From Plasmopara viticola (taxonomy: Eukaryota; Oomycota; Peronosporomycetes; Peronosporales; Peronosporaceae): DNA of 64,000 nt. Shown here in pieces: positions 43,371 to 55,053 of the stretch (position 1 is the first letter of the stretch; each line of letters begins with the position of its first letter). Made by a program: the position numbers and the translations under genes. The stretch is from the NCBI GenBank assembly GCA_001695595.3, contig MBPM02000019.1, positions 310,001-374,000 on the forward strand. The letters run 5' to 3'. The notes beneath the pieces were generated by a model. The model was not told the origin of the DNA and searched no databases. It worked only from the letters and a program-made list of their open reading frames with translations.

Positions 43371-46300
43371 ATAGGTTTTAAAATTGTCGTGCTGTGTGAT
43401 ATTAAAATTTGCTCCTATAGAATAGACAAGACGGAATTGACCGCAATGTTAGCGAGCCTTTTTGAAAAATACTAATTATAAGCTCCACATTTCACTAGCC
43501 GGTTGTTGTGTCACAACTGCAGACAAATAAATCGGAGCGGGAAAATGGAGTGCCGATCGCTTTTATTAAAGAGCAAAGCAGACCTGCGACGTGTTTTCGG
43601 CCTGGTAAGAAAACTCTCTACTAAAGATGAAAATTATACTTTAAATAGTATTTGACGTAGCATGGCTACGATAAACGACTATTAGCACTCGGTGGATGCG
43701 CTCTCGCTACCTGTACGTATAACATTTCGCAGTTTTTACGGTCAGGAGATCCGTAGTCAATAACTTATGGCGCTCCGTCCAGAATGCTGACGACATACTG
43801 AAATCTTGTGCAATGAACCTAAGACCATTACACGAAATCAATTGTGTGTTGTACAAATCACCTCGAAAAGTCACTGCATTGCATCACCTCGGAGTCGCAC
43901 TGTTTCAGCGACAAGTCGTTACTACTCGAAGTATGGTACAACTAATATTGTTTAATTAATGTCGAATAAGCTGGGTGATGCACAGGGTTACGAAATGAGT
44001 ATAGCTGCTGATTATGGATGCATAAGTAGCCAATGTGTGATTGGACTAACTCATCAGATTCAGTTTCGCGATTTAAATGTTAGAGAAGTGCGGCTGAAAG
44101 CTAGCAAAACTATTCAAATTATGAGCAGGATTCAATGATATTGAGTGCTCGATTTGACCACCAACTGCTAACAATTCGACTTTATTATGAAGTTTCCGAC
44201 TAAGCGCCAGGTGCAATAGTTGCACTCAAAGTTAATGACAGCCACGGAAAGAAGGCACCGTCTTTTGCGGTGGCACAAGGTGTAGGAATGATTCACGAAA
44301 TAGGTGGCCTAGCTAATGCGCAGATGCCTGTGACCCCCGTCGACCTCTGAGAGCAGATTGCACAAATGAAAGTATCATAGCTAAAATAAGGAAGTCAAGC
44401 GGATAAAGAGAGTAAGAGTGTCTTATCCTGCGCTGAGCAAAAATTACATGAAGCGCCGATGAACTTTGGTGTTCAGTCACCTAAACAGATAACAGATGAG
44501 AAATGGCGAGTAAATGTGCAGTAAACGTATGGGATGTGAAAGAAGGTAAGCAACCGAAGTGACTGACTTCACATTAAGTAAAGCCACGACGATTCCAGTC
44601 CCGCACTTCAGATTATGCAAGGGTGGATGTTACTGTTTAACCATTAAAGCCGGAGGTACGGCAGGCTAGGCACGTACCAGACGTCGGCTACAATTTGCAA
44701 GCTCACGAGATTGAGACGTATCGAGATATCGAGCTCAGGTGTATAAACAGATTTTGGATATTTATGCGCCAGACTTAGTACACTTAAGAGCCGTAAGGCT
44801 AAGATTGGCGAAAAACGCAAAGCTCGGCCATGATCGTGTGGCCCGGTCACGTGCTATCGCAACATGCCAGACAATACCTAATTGCGTCATCTGCCGTCGC
44901 TTGATAATCTAACGGAGAGACGACATCTAATCTTTGGCATCTGGCGTCTCAATCAACAGTCTATTAGTGTGCACACATGCTAACGAAACCTAACCCGAGT
45001 TTTACTTGTACCTATGACAGCAAGCAGCGCATGTGACGACCATGATGTGCGAGTGTCTATTGCACGTCAAGTGAGCTGCGCAAAATACCTTCAAAAATAT
45101 TAGTGCTGATCAAAGCGGCTTTCTATGTAAATCCAGGGAGCTTGCCATTCAACAAAAACTATTAAGCTTGGTTCTTGAGGCCTTTTTTTAATTGAAGAGC
45201 TCTTCGAAGCACATGCGGTCGAGGGCGAGTCACGCATTGAGCGCGAGTGTGGTATGGCTGCGCTGAGCTGTCCACAGTCTGGCAGCCTCGGCTCTAACGC
45301 CAAGAGCGGAACTTGGCGGCTGCGAGGGCAGATAAAAGAAAGAATCCAAATTTATAAAGTGGTTTCGGCTATACGTTGTGCGTGCAAGACGCTAAGAATC
45401 AAGATTACACCAGGGTTTGGATGGCGAGTCCATCAGGCACCTCGTCAGTGACGCAGCTTTACAAGAAGACACCCTCGAGAGTAGTAAATTGGGCTTATTC
45501 GCCAAAAAAAATGCTTTAATATTGCTTTGCGCAACGATGTGTCTTGATCCTGGCATAGTTTGTTTGAATTGCAAAATCTTGGTTCAATCAAGCGTATTGA
45601 AATATCTAGTACGTGTAGTTTGGCTTTGCAAAAGAGAAAAGCTTTATTGTTGAGCGTAGTGCTTCGTGACGGTGCAAGCGCTATTATTTTTACATAATGA
45701 TGAAAGGCAAATTGGAGCTCAAGGACTATGAGATCGGAAGCACAGGATGGTAGTACACGTCTTCGTCGATTTGTTTCTTTTCATAGCCACAGAGGTGCAG
45801 CGGTCTAAATGATTTTTCACTAATTCGATGCCCATAGGATCCGAATTAAGGCAGTCGGAGATAGGTCAATGAAGTGGACGAGCCATCACACCCGAGTGTG
45901 TGACTGCCCTACCAACTCGCGCCCGATTAGGTAATAAAAAGGTTGGGCAAGGAAGGCCCCACTGACAGAAAAAGCTACGAATCCCGGTCCCAATATGGGT
46001 CGGATTGCTACAAGCATCCCGCGATATAGATAGCTTAGTCCTAGCGCGTGGGTTCCGGTAGTTTAAAGCTCTTGAGGATTTTTCAGCGATATCACCGCTC
46101 TCGATCGAAACCTAGAACTGGTGTCAAGACTTTTTGGTTTTAAAGACCACACTCGATTTGCGTACTTACGCTCTCGATCATGTGAAGGCAATCGACGAAG
46201 AATTACGTGAGCACATATTGAGGCGGCAAACCTAACGCTGATGCCGATCTGTGATGAGAAGTACGATAACGATGTACCAAATAGCGTGATGCTACAGAAA

Positions 46301-47234
46301 AAAAACAGGAACTGGTGCAGCGGTTGTCGAGAGTTTGCTATGGGTTGCTCGATGTACATGTCCTGTCATTGTGTTTGCAGCTACCTAGGCAATGCTTCCG
46401 ACGCATGATTCGCGCGTATGAGACTCGTCGCTAGCCAAAACGATCGTGCACCATCCTATAAGCAGCAGTTTACTTGTGCGGTGGTGCTGGGTTTCCAGAA
46501 TAGAGGATTATCTTGCAAAGGGTGAATTTGCTGTGGCGTCTGCAACGGTGCGTGACCTTCCCGGCATTCAATCATGCCCAAGTCGATACAATCAGACTGC
46601 CTAACGCCAGGGTGACAAAGAGGTCTCTTTTTTAGAGCAAACATATCAAGTTCGTCAAGCATTTCACCCTTCAAATAGAATTTACGCTATGTGCATTCGG
46701 GCTCATGCTTACAAACCTATGACTAAGCCGATATGGTTGCCAAGTCGTGAACGCTAATGGGTACTAGCCATGATGTCTGTAATGGTATCGCGAGGTAGAG
46801 TATTGGAGATGATTATGCTTAGAAACAATTCACGGTATCACAACCATCGCATAGATCTTGTAGAAGCTAGATGGCATCAAAGGATTGCTGTGAGTCCAGT
46901 ATGCGACAAGAAGGGCACAAAGCTGTTTCAAATGAAAAATTGAGCCTTAAATTTACCACCTACTGCGCACAGCTCCCTTCTGATCCTCTAGTAGCTTTCT
47001 ACGAGCCTTCGGACAGATCTGGAGGTCTGATAAGAAACAACAACTTACTAAAGCAGAATAGCGCGTGACTTTTGTGTATAATAAATCTAGATTCGAACGT
47101 ATTCATCGTCGACTTGATTATACCTCACTTTCTTACTTCCAAAGTAAATCCACCTACATTAAGGTATAAAAGTGAGCACATAGAGTGCTGCGTTTCGGTC
47201 GACAAATCCAAAGATCCTCGGGTCAAGTAGAAAG
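43371..47234. other. About 3.9 kb without a recognisable gene
   Basis: No coding frame longer than about 100 codons has any recognisable motif. A minus-strand peptide ADVWYVPSLPYL (about 44650-44690) is reminiscent of the Copia protease/integrase junction but stands alone, and the Copia family above does not match here. The last 150 bp would hold the promoter of the anoctamin gene. Confidence 0.4.
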
Positions 47235-49886
47235 ATGGAAGATGACGCCACCACACCCGAAGTGACGCCTGCCCCAAGAAACGGCCCCTTTCAAGAACAT
47301 TTCGTCCACAACCTTTCCTCAAGTGCCATGGACTTGGAACTACAAGGCAATCCGTGGAGGTTGCAATCCCTCAAATCGACGCAGGTGTACCCGGGCACGT
47401 ACCGCTATCTAAAGGGCGCAGAAGTAAACGAAATTACGTACGACTTTGCCATCGTAACTCGTCAAAGGTCCCTGACAACAAAAGAAATGAACTCGAATCG
47501 TAGTATTGACGTCGCAATGGATAGTAGTAAAGCAGTAGAAGACGAATTGATCGAGAAATTGGTCGCCAGTGGCCTTGACGTCGATGTGTTGGAAGGAGAC
47601 TTTAGTCGCGTCGAGGCCAATGGTCAAGAAACCAGCCAGTACTTTATCTTGTTAGTTCGAGGCAACGAGGCCGTCCTTGCTTTCTATGGACAAGAACTCA
47701 AGTTCCAGACGTGGTTACGGCGCGGCAAGTCGCGGGAAGTGGAGGCCGTGGTCCACACTAGTCCCCTCGTCACTCCAGCAGAACGCATTCAAGTGATTGA
47801 CCACATCATTCGCGAGACGGCCAAGATTACGCACGCCCACCCCAGAGTCCAAGCGATCTTTCCCGTCCACGATCCTGCCACGAATCGCTATTTCTTGAAA
47901 ACTTTTCTTGGCACCCAAAAGCTCGCGTTCTTGGCAGGCAATGCCCTTGACAAAGTGCGCGCCCACTTTGGTGAAAGAGTCGGATACTATTTCGCCTTTA
48001 TGGACTTTTACAACAAAGCGCTGGTGCCAATTGCCGTGTTGGGACTCGTCTTGACCTGTCTTCGACGTGTGGTCGGGACGCCCACGTACATGCGCGTCCT
48101 GGTCGCCTGGGCACTCTTGATTTCCGTGTGCTGGAGCTATGGCTTTCTCAAAGCCTGGTCTCGTCGTACGCATGCCTTGAATCACAAGTGGGTCCAGAGG
48201 ATTGAAACCCAATCGATCGTGTACCGGAATCCAAACTTTCACGGCTACGCAAGTGTCGATCCGGTCACTGGGTTCCCGGATCAATGGTACCCGAGGTGGA
48301 AACGCTACCCCAAGTACCTCGTCGTCGTGTGTTTTATGATGGTGCAGATTTCCATCATGATGGCGATCATTGCCATCTGGATCACGGCGTTTGAAGTCTT
48401 GAAAGTCCGGTACCCCGAAAGTCACCTCTTTTCCGTCCAGTGGTTTTACATTCTAGGAGGGGGCGTCCTCTACGGCTTGTTTGTCGACATTCTCCAATGG
48501 CACGTCATTGTCACGAAAGCCGCACGGATGTTTACCGAATGGGAGAATTGGAAAACGATCGAGCAGTTTGAAACGTCTTTGATTCGGAAACTCTTTTTCA
48601 TGGATTTTCTCAACTATTACACGTGGTTTATCCTCCTCGCTTTTGTGTACGTCATTCCCGGTGCCGGCGATACGATCACGAACGGGTTAAACACGCTCCT
48701 GTGGCACGATCCGTCCAATTGCTGCTTTGGACCGTACTTGAGCCGTTCGGGGTCGTATTGCAACGCGTGTCCAGCTCCTTGGAACGCACGTGGCGAGCAC
48801 GAAGCGCGGTGCATTCCCTGTCGTGGCTGGGTCACGTTTGACATTCACCATCTCGACTTGGAGACGTTGTTTTTGACGCCAATCATCATTACGCAATTGC
48901 TCAACCTTCTCCTTGCCGTCGCGGTGCCGTGGATCCACCGCATCCACTACGAGCAGCGACTGCGGGGCATGGAGCGCAAAGTCCAGACAAAAGTCAAAGC
49001 TCAAGGTCAATGCCCGCTCCTCGCCGACAGGACGTATCAACTCCATAGCACAGAGGCCGCAAGCGAGCTTCATCCCGCCACTCTTCGGCCAAATGCAAAC
49101 CGAGCCAGTCTCTTGGAGAAGAGCGAGCGTGACGTGGCGCTCCTCAATGCCAAAGCTCGTGCCCTCCTCTTTGAAGGCGCGCAAGACAAGTACGATCCGT
49201 ACGACGATTACCACCACTTGATTGTCCAATTTGGGTTTGTCGTCATGTTTTCCACGTTGTGGCCCCTCATGCCCGCGGCGTGCATGGTCGTGAACGCGCT
49301 CAAGACGCGCGGGGACGGGTTTCGCCTCTGCCGCACGAACCGCCGGCCGTTGCCACGCAACGCCCACGGCATTGGCGAGTGGTACCCGATGCTCCACTTT
49401 GTGGCGCTGACGGGCGTGGTCATCAACATTGGGCTCGTCTTTATCTCGACAGGAGCCGTGGAATTCTTTTCGCCAGTCTGCGCAGCGCAACTCGCCAGTG
49501 CCCTGGGGCACGATTTCTCGCACTTTCGCTTTGGGCCCGACTTTGCCTGTTTCTCGCTCACGACACGCTTGTTCATGATTTTCATCACTGAACATTGCTT
49601 GGTGCTCGTGATTTGGGTCTTTTGGACACGTGTGCCAAGCGTGCCGGCCAACGTGCAGCTCGAGCTGCGCCGTCAAGACGTTGCGTTTAGATCCAAGCTG
49701 TACCAGCAAGCGAGCAAGGAGGCAAGTGACTCGACGGAGCGTGGACACAAGAGGCTGGAGGCCATGGCTTCGGTCGTGAGTAAATCATCGACGCCCGTTG
49801 CAGACTCGCAACGCAGCGGCGTCTTTGCTGGGTCAAAGGAAGAGAAGGAGCCGCTTTTGGCGACGCAGCGGTGCGCCCACGCGTAG
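47235..49886 (+). CDS. Anoctamin/TMEM16 family membrane protein
   Basis: An 883-residue, intronless protein. A soluble N-terminal half (1-250) is followed by the anoctamin membrane domain. Helices are visible at about 253-276 (FAFMDFYNKALVPIAVLG), 360-385, 405-430, 455-478 (FFMDFLNYYTWFILLAFVYV), 543-570, 657-685 (IVQFGFVVMFSTLWPL), 718-745 and 777-803. Between helices, residues about 495-530 form a Cys-rich loop (CCFGPY...CNACPAP...CIPC). Family members are Ca2+-activated chloride channels or lipid scramblases at the plasma membrane or ER; which applies here cannot be told. The GEWYP/NAHGIG segment matches the conserved DIGxW region. First gene of the dense block; a LINE derivative lies 117 bp after its stop. 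Confidence 0.9.
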   Translation: MEDDATTPEVTPAPRNGPFQEHFVHNLSSSAMDLELQGNPWRLQSLKSTQVYPGTYRYLKGAEVNEITYDFAIVTRQRSLTTKEMNSNRSIDVAMDSSKAVEDELIEKLVASGLDVDVLEGDFSRVEANGQETSQYFILLVRGNEAVLAFYGQELKFQTWLRRGKSREVEAVVHTSPLVTPAERIQVIDHIIRETAKITHAHPRVQAIFPVHDPATNRYFLKTFLGTQKLAFLAGNALDKVRAHFGERVGYYFAFMDFYNKALVPIAVLGLVLTCLRRVVGTPTYMRVLVAWALLISVCWSYGFLKAWSRRTHALNHKWVQRIETQSIVYRNPNFHGYASVDPVTGFPDQWYPRWKRYPKYLVVVCFMMVQISIMMAIIAIWITAFEVLKVRYPESHLFSVQWFYILGGGVLYGLFVDILQWHVIVTKAARMFTEWENWKTIEQFETSLIRKLFFMDFLNYYTWFILLAFVYVIPGAGDTITNGLNTLLWHDPSNCCFGPYLSRSGSYCNACPAPWNARGEHEARCIPCRGWVTFDIHHLDLETLFLTPIIITQLLNLLLAVAVPWIHRIHYEQRLRGMERKVQTKVKAQGQCPLLADRTYQLHSTEAASELHPATLRPNANRASLLEKSERDVALLNAKARALLFEGAQDKYDPYDDYHHLIVQFGFVVMFSTLWPLMPAACMVVNALKTRGDGFRLCRTNRRPLPRNAHGIGEWYPMLHFVALTGVVINIGLVFISTGAVEFFSPVCAAQLASALGHDFSHFRFGPDFACFSLTTRLFMIFITEHCLVLVIWVFWTRVPSVPANVQLELRRQDVAFRSKLYQQASKEASDSTERGHKRLEAMASVVSKSSTPVADSQRSGVFAGSKEEKEPLLATQRCAHA

Positions 49887-50002
49887 GACTCTGCAACGGC
49901 GCCGTGCAAGCCACAGGACGGGTGAACGATACAATAATGGCGTGCTTGTATTGCATGGTGACTTGGGTATTTGCATTTGGGTAGAAGTATTGAAGGGCTT
50001 TT

Positions 50003-51156
50003 AATGTAATGTATTACGTTATCGCGTTGCCAAGGTATGCACGTGCTAGGCTCAGTCTGGCTAGTCCACGGCATAGAGTGGTGTCCGCATACGTCGAGTC
50101 TCGTTCGGCGGGCAGTGCATCCAGCACCGAGGTCGTGAGGGTCTTCCATTTCTTTCGGTCTTGTGCAAGGGTACGTACCACTTCGAGGTCTTGTGCTATC
50201 CGGAGTCGAAAGCCGGAGCCACGGGAAACAAGGTTGTGGTCGAGTGTTGAGGGGAGCGTGGTGCGGGTACGTCCGCGCCATTTTGCTGCGGTGGAGAAGA
50301 AGTAGGCACGCATCTGGAGGTTAGCTGGAATGTCGGGATTGCGGCGAAGTACATGGCCAAACAGGCGCCAGCGAGCTTGTGTCAGTCGTAGTCTCAGCGG
50401 CCGCTCATCACAGAGGTTGTAGAGTCTTGCATTCGAAATGTGTCGGGGGTAGCGATAGCCAAGAGCGTAGCGAAGCTGGCGGCGATGGAAACTCTCGAGG
50501 CCGTGGAGCTCTGACTTGGTAAGAGCCCAGGTGGCGCAGTTGTACAGCAGAATCGGTAGAACGTAGGTGTTGTACAGTCGAATGCGGGTCTTGGGTGAGA
50601 TGAGCGTGGGGCGGAGCCAGACGGACCAGAGGCGGTGGAGCGCGAGGGTGGCCAGGGACTTGCGTCGGGATAGATCTTCAATATCGCCGAGGAGTGTTCC
50701 GAGCTTCTTAGTGTGGTGCCAGGTTTCTTCTCGGGATCGGGCGTGTCGAGTGGCGCCCGACGGGTTGCAGTGGCGGCGGATTTCGGTGACTTCGGTCTTG
50801 GCTTCGTTTTTTTTTTTTCAGAGTTAGAAGGAAGTCATCAATGCGGTGCTCACCTCTATCGTAGATCTTGTTTTCTCGGAGGCCAAGGATATCGACGCGG
50901 TAGCGCCGGAGATCTTCGGGGATTGTTTCGTGCTTCTTGCGCTTCGAACCTAGAGAATTCACATTGAAGGAACCAATCCGGATGCGGTTGGCGCGATTAA
51001 GGGCGTGGAAGGGGGTTTGGCCTGGTGCTGGAGACCGTCGCGTCGAGGGTGAGACTCGTTAGAGACCTGCAGATGCCCGAGAGCACCTGCCCGAAGCGCG
51101 CGAGCATTTAGCCCCCGCGCTTGGAAGGAGGGCGTCACCCCAACCTTTTCCGAAAA
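50003..51156 (-). mobile_element. 1154 bp RT-less LINE derivative, copy 5
   Basis: Minus-strand insertion flanked by an exact 12 bp duplication TGAAGGGCTTTT (49991-50002 and 51157-51168). Exactly the same length and internal arrangement as 4452-5605: 5' segment, start of an AP-endonuclease domain (SLGSKRKKHETIPEDL, RYRVDILGLRENKIYDR), internal A-run (as T-run at about 50810), LINE C-terminus, ATTAC-type tail. It separates the anoctamin gene from the phosphatase gene without breaking either. Confidence 0.9.
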
Positions 51157-51270
51157 TGAAGGGCTTTTGGTCTCGTTTTTTTTTTTATCAATAAGTTACG
51201 AAATTATTGGTGCAGTTGTCGCAATATTACAGTAGGTGGCATTGACCCATTTTTCGATTTAATATTGCAC

Positions 51271-52137
51271 ATGGCGCGAGAAACTGACGCCGAGCCTTCT
51301 CACATTCTCGAGCACGTGTACCTCGGTTGTCGGGCCCACGCGCGCGACAAGGATCTACTACAGCGTCTTCGTATCACTCACATTTTAAATGTACGTTTGC
51401 AGTCGAGCGAGGGCTTGAAAGGAGGGGGTTAATGGCTACTTCTCGGCTTCAGGTGACGCCTTCTAAGAAAATGGATCCAGTAGCGGGCGTTCCCAATTTT
51501 TTCGAAAAAGACCAACTTTTCACGTATCGACGCTGCTCTATTTTCGACAATAAGGCCGAAGATATCTCGCGTCTTTTCGAGGGGTGCATTGCGTTTATAG
51601 ACCAAGCCAAGTATTATGGTATTGCTTTGCTGAAAATGGGGACAATCAACAGGATAAGGCTAACGTCTTGCCAAGCATGATGGTGGTTTTCTGCGTATGT
51701 TGCTCATTGAATTTATAGGTCGAATCCTCGTGCATTGCAATAAGGGCGTCAGTCGCTCGTCGTCAATGGTCATTGCGTACCTCATGAAGCGCCACTCCAT
51801 GCCTTTTGACCACGCGTTGGCCTTTGTAGTCAAACGCCGTCCCGTGGCCAACCCAAACGAGAGTTTTCGACAGCAATTGCAAGACTATGAGCGTCTCTTG
51901 CAACGCAGTGCACCAAAAAGTGAACGAGCTCGAGCTCAACGTGGCATTGTTGGCCCCCAGTTGCCTGTGGAGGCAAACCCTCACGACAGTGCTCCTTCCA
52001 TTGGCCCCCAATTGCCGATACCGACAAGCAATGACAATAATGGCAATACCACCATTGGACCAAGGTTACCACCCCATTTCAAGCGGCCAATAACGAGCAC
52101 TGATGAAAAGGCTTTGAAAAAGACAAAGACAAAATGA
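51271..52137 (+). CDS. Dual-specificity protein phosphatase
   Basis: Three exons, 51271-51390, 51453-51618 and 51719-52137, give 234 residues. Introns (62 and 100 nt) are GT-AG and preserve frame. The N-terminal part has the DSP start signature (ILEHVYLGCRAHARDKDLL...RITHILN), and exon 3 holds the catalytic P-loop HCNKGVSRS (about residues 101-109), followed by AYLMKRHSMPFDHALAFV and the NxxF end. The family removes phosphate from Tyr and Ser/Thr, often on MAP kinases. The C-terminal 60 residues carry three copies of the motif (I/V)GP(Q/R)LP and end in a Lys-rich tail, outside the phosphatase domain. Its stop lies 26 bp before the convergent kinase gene's stop. Confidence 0.88.
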
Positions 52138-52163
52138 TTGCAATAATTAAATATATTGCAGAC

Positions 52164-54971
52164 TCAACTCTGGGTACTTCGCACCATTAAACCCTCTTCT
52201 TGGTACGTAAAGTCGTCAAAATGATGGCCGTCGCCATTCTTCTTGTTCACCGGCGAGTCGACCGCTGCCATGTTTTGGAACATTTCCGGGACGTTCGTGA
52301 TATCATCGACACTCGAGACGTCGGGCACAAACGGAGGCGCAATCTCTTTTCGCAAGAGCAAATCCCAGTCGATCGTTTCAAAGAACGGATGCGCCATGAT
52401 ATCCCGTCCCCCGTTCGGGCCCCCGCCAAGACGTCGCGCGGGGTCGCGATTGAGCAACTTGGAGATCAAGGACCGCGCGCCCGACGAAATGTGCGACGGA
52501 TAGATAATTTCCGACTGCATAATGTTCTTGAACATCTGACGCCGATTGCGATCGACAAACGGCGTGCGTCCCGTGAGCATTTCAAACAGGAGGATCCCAT
52601 AACTCCACCAATCGACGACCTTGCCATACGGTTGATGCCGCAACAACTCGGGCGCCATGTACTCGGCCGTCCCACAAATGGTTTTCATGCCCGAATCGGC
52701 CTGCGACGCGCGAATGGCGCCGTCGACCAATTGCCCTTCTTTCGACAAGCCAAAGTCCGTCAAGGCAATGTTTCCTTTCGGGTCCATGAGAATGTTCTCG
52801 AGCTTTAAATCCCGGTACGCAATCTGTTTGCTATGCAAATGCATCAAGGCCGTGAGCAATTGCGCCATGTACAAGCGGACGCGGTCTTCGGTAAAGCGCT
52901 TGGATTTGCGCAAGTGGTAAAACATGGACCCACCGGGGTAGTAATCCATGATCAGGTACAACTTCTCCGCGTTCTGAAACGCGTAGCGTAGTCGGACAAT
53001 GTACGGGTGACTAATCTCTTTGAGAATATGTTGCTCGGCTTTGGTATTCTCGACCTGGTCGTTCTTGATAATGTGCGCCTTGACCAGGATCTTCATGGCG
53101 TAAATCTGGCCCGCATTCTTCCCATCCTTCTTCCGAACGAGCAAGACTTTGCCAAACGCCCCGCGGCCAACGACTTTGAGGAGATCAAAGTCACTGATCG
53201 TAAGCGGTCGTTTCTCCGCTTCTTCCCGCTGTCGCATCGCTTCCATGCGTTGCGCGTGTTCCTCCAATTTATCTTGCGACGGCACGTTGGGACTCGGGCC
53301 CGCGGGCCCGCCCATGCGTGGCAATTTATTGTGCAACATCATTTGCAAGTCGCAGCATCCCGAACACACGCGCTTGGGTTCACTAAACCCCGGGAGGAAC
53401 AACCGGTCGGAACACGACGTGCACACGAGCCGCAAACACATGCGGCAGTAGCGACGGCGATGCAAGACGAACGTGGCTTTGCACAAGTAGCACGCATTGT
53501 CGCCATCGTCGACCGTGTGAGTGGCTTGTCGTTGCTGCGCTTCGAACGTCGGGAGGCGATTGCCACGAATGAACGAGTCGCTTCGGGCCACGAACGTGTC
53601 GTGGACCCACTCGAGCGTCAACTCGACTTCTCCGTTCCCATACGTCGTCGGGATCTTTTCATCGCGGAGCGCAAACCACCGTCGGTCGGCCCGATTGAGA
53701 CCAACTTCACGCATGGTCACTACGACTTGCCCCAACGACGTATTTAGTGGAAACGACCGGTCTTTCACGACAATCACGACTTTGGCAGAAGTCGACGTCA
53801 CGGGGAAGGAGAACGTCTGGTTCCACTCGGGGTCCATGGTATGGCGATGACTCCCGACCGTCTCTTTCTTCTGCCCCACGCACTGGACGACGGCAAACGG
53901 ATTATTGTACGGCTGCCCCGTCAAGCGGGCACGGTTGACCGTGACGATCAATTTATTGGGAAACGTGGCCCGAATGGCGTGCAGCGAGTCGTCAATGCCG
54001 CTCGCAATGGATTGCAAAAAGACAAACGCCGACGTCTGGACCGAGTGGACGGTCCACTCGTGCTTGACCGTGTCGCCCGTGGTCCGTCCCACGGAGAGGG
54101 ACGTGCACCCAAGGCGTGACGTCGACGAGGCAATCGCGGTGAACATGGGCTCTTCCGACGCTTCGAAATTCACGGCCTTGTCCCGCAAGACTTCGCACAA
54201 GCGGGGACTGTCTTTCGTCGAGATGGCGTGGGCCGATTCAATGAACGCAATGCCACCCACGCGCTGGAGGTCGTGGGGACTTAGTGTCGCCAAGAACGTT
54301 TTCAATAATGTGCCCCCATGGTCGTACACAATAAAACTGATTTCGTGCGCGGCGTTTGGTTTAATGTAATTTTGCCACACGTACGCCACATGGGCGTCGG
54401 GGGTGGCCGAATGCAAGATTTTGGCTTGGTGGTCGTTGATGGTGCAAAAGTTCGTACTTGGGTTTAAAAGCACGACCCCATACCCGCCTTGGATTGCAGT
54501 CTTTAAGTAGGGGATCATTGACCCTTGAAACCCCGTTTTAAGATCAATTGAGCGACTCCACATGCCAGGTTGCATCCCTAATCACCCACGACTTGTCAGC
54601 AAGTTGCAAAAAATGAAAAAGATGATGATGAAAAAAAAGCAAACACAAAACGGCACCTTCGCCGGGTTGCATAAATACACATAATTTGGGACACGTTGCA
54701 TACGTTGAAGACACAAAGATATTGCAACGCGCTTCGGCTTTGGAATTGGGAATGAAAATCTCGCGCAAATTCAATTCATTCTTGAGTTTGGCATGAATTT
54801 GCGCCACGAGCGTTTGCATGAGTTCCTCCACGTCTTCTTCACTCTTGAGGCTAAAATTGCGACCCCCGGCTAGAACGATAGAACACATTAGGAAGAAAGA
54901 GAGTGAGTGGAGAGGGTGACGAGGAGAGCGAGAGAGGCACGAGACGCACTGCGGGAACTCAAGCGCCGCAT
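52164..54971 (-). CDS. Arb2-C2-FYVE-like-AGC protein kinase
   Basis: Proposed exons on the minus strand: 54950-54971, 54657-54869, 52164-54577, giving 882 residues. A start at 54888 without the first intron is the alternative. Domains in order: Arb2-like alpha/beta-hydrolase-type (about 15-260; GGYGVVLLNPSTN, FIVYDHGG); C2 (about 286-410; NKLIVTVNRARLTGQPYNNPF); FYVE-related zinc finger (about 442-492; CYLC...RRRYCRMC...CTSC...CSGC); AGC kinase (about 545-810; GRGAFGKV, AMKI, YRDLKLEN, DFGLS, TICGTAEYMAPE). The tail ends with the hydrophobic motif FDDFTY. The kinase looks active. C2 and zinc finger suggest lipid-membrane recruitment. The Arb2 part lacks a clear Ser nucleophile motif (DHGG instead of HSxGG). 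Divergent from the PLP enzyme gene. Confidence 0.85.
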
Positions 54972-55053
54972 TGTCGGGTTGGGATAATAACGCTCGATGG
55001 CAAATTGCGGCGTTGTGACGCAACTTTTCGATTAAGTACGAACACGAAAAAAA
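54972..55053. promoter_or_regulatory. Candidate bidirectional promoter
   Basis: Only 82 bp separate the proposed starts of the minus-strand kinase and the plus-strand PLP enzyme. If the kinase starts at 54888 the gap is 165 bp. The stretch is A-rich just before the plus-strand ATG (AACACGAAAAAAA). No TATA box seen. Confidence 0.4.

Noticed and set aside
44644..44850. Peptide DVWYVPSLPYL as a Copia protease-region relic
   Set aside because: Only about ten residues resemble the family, with no neighbouring Copia similarity; could be chance.
48687..49748. 353-codon minus-strand frame
   Set aside because: Antisense to the well-conserved anoctamin membrane domain; composition is that of a shadow frame.
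53007..53747. 246-codon plus-strand frame
   Set aside because: Antisense to the kinase gene, without recognisable domain.
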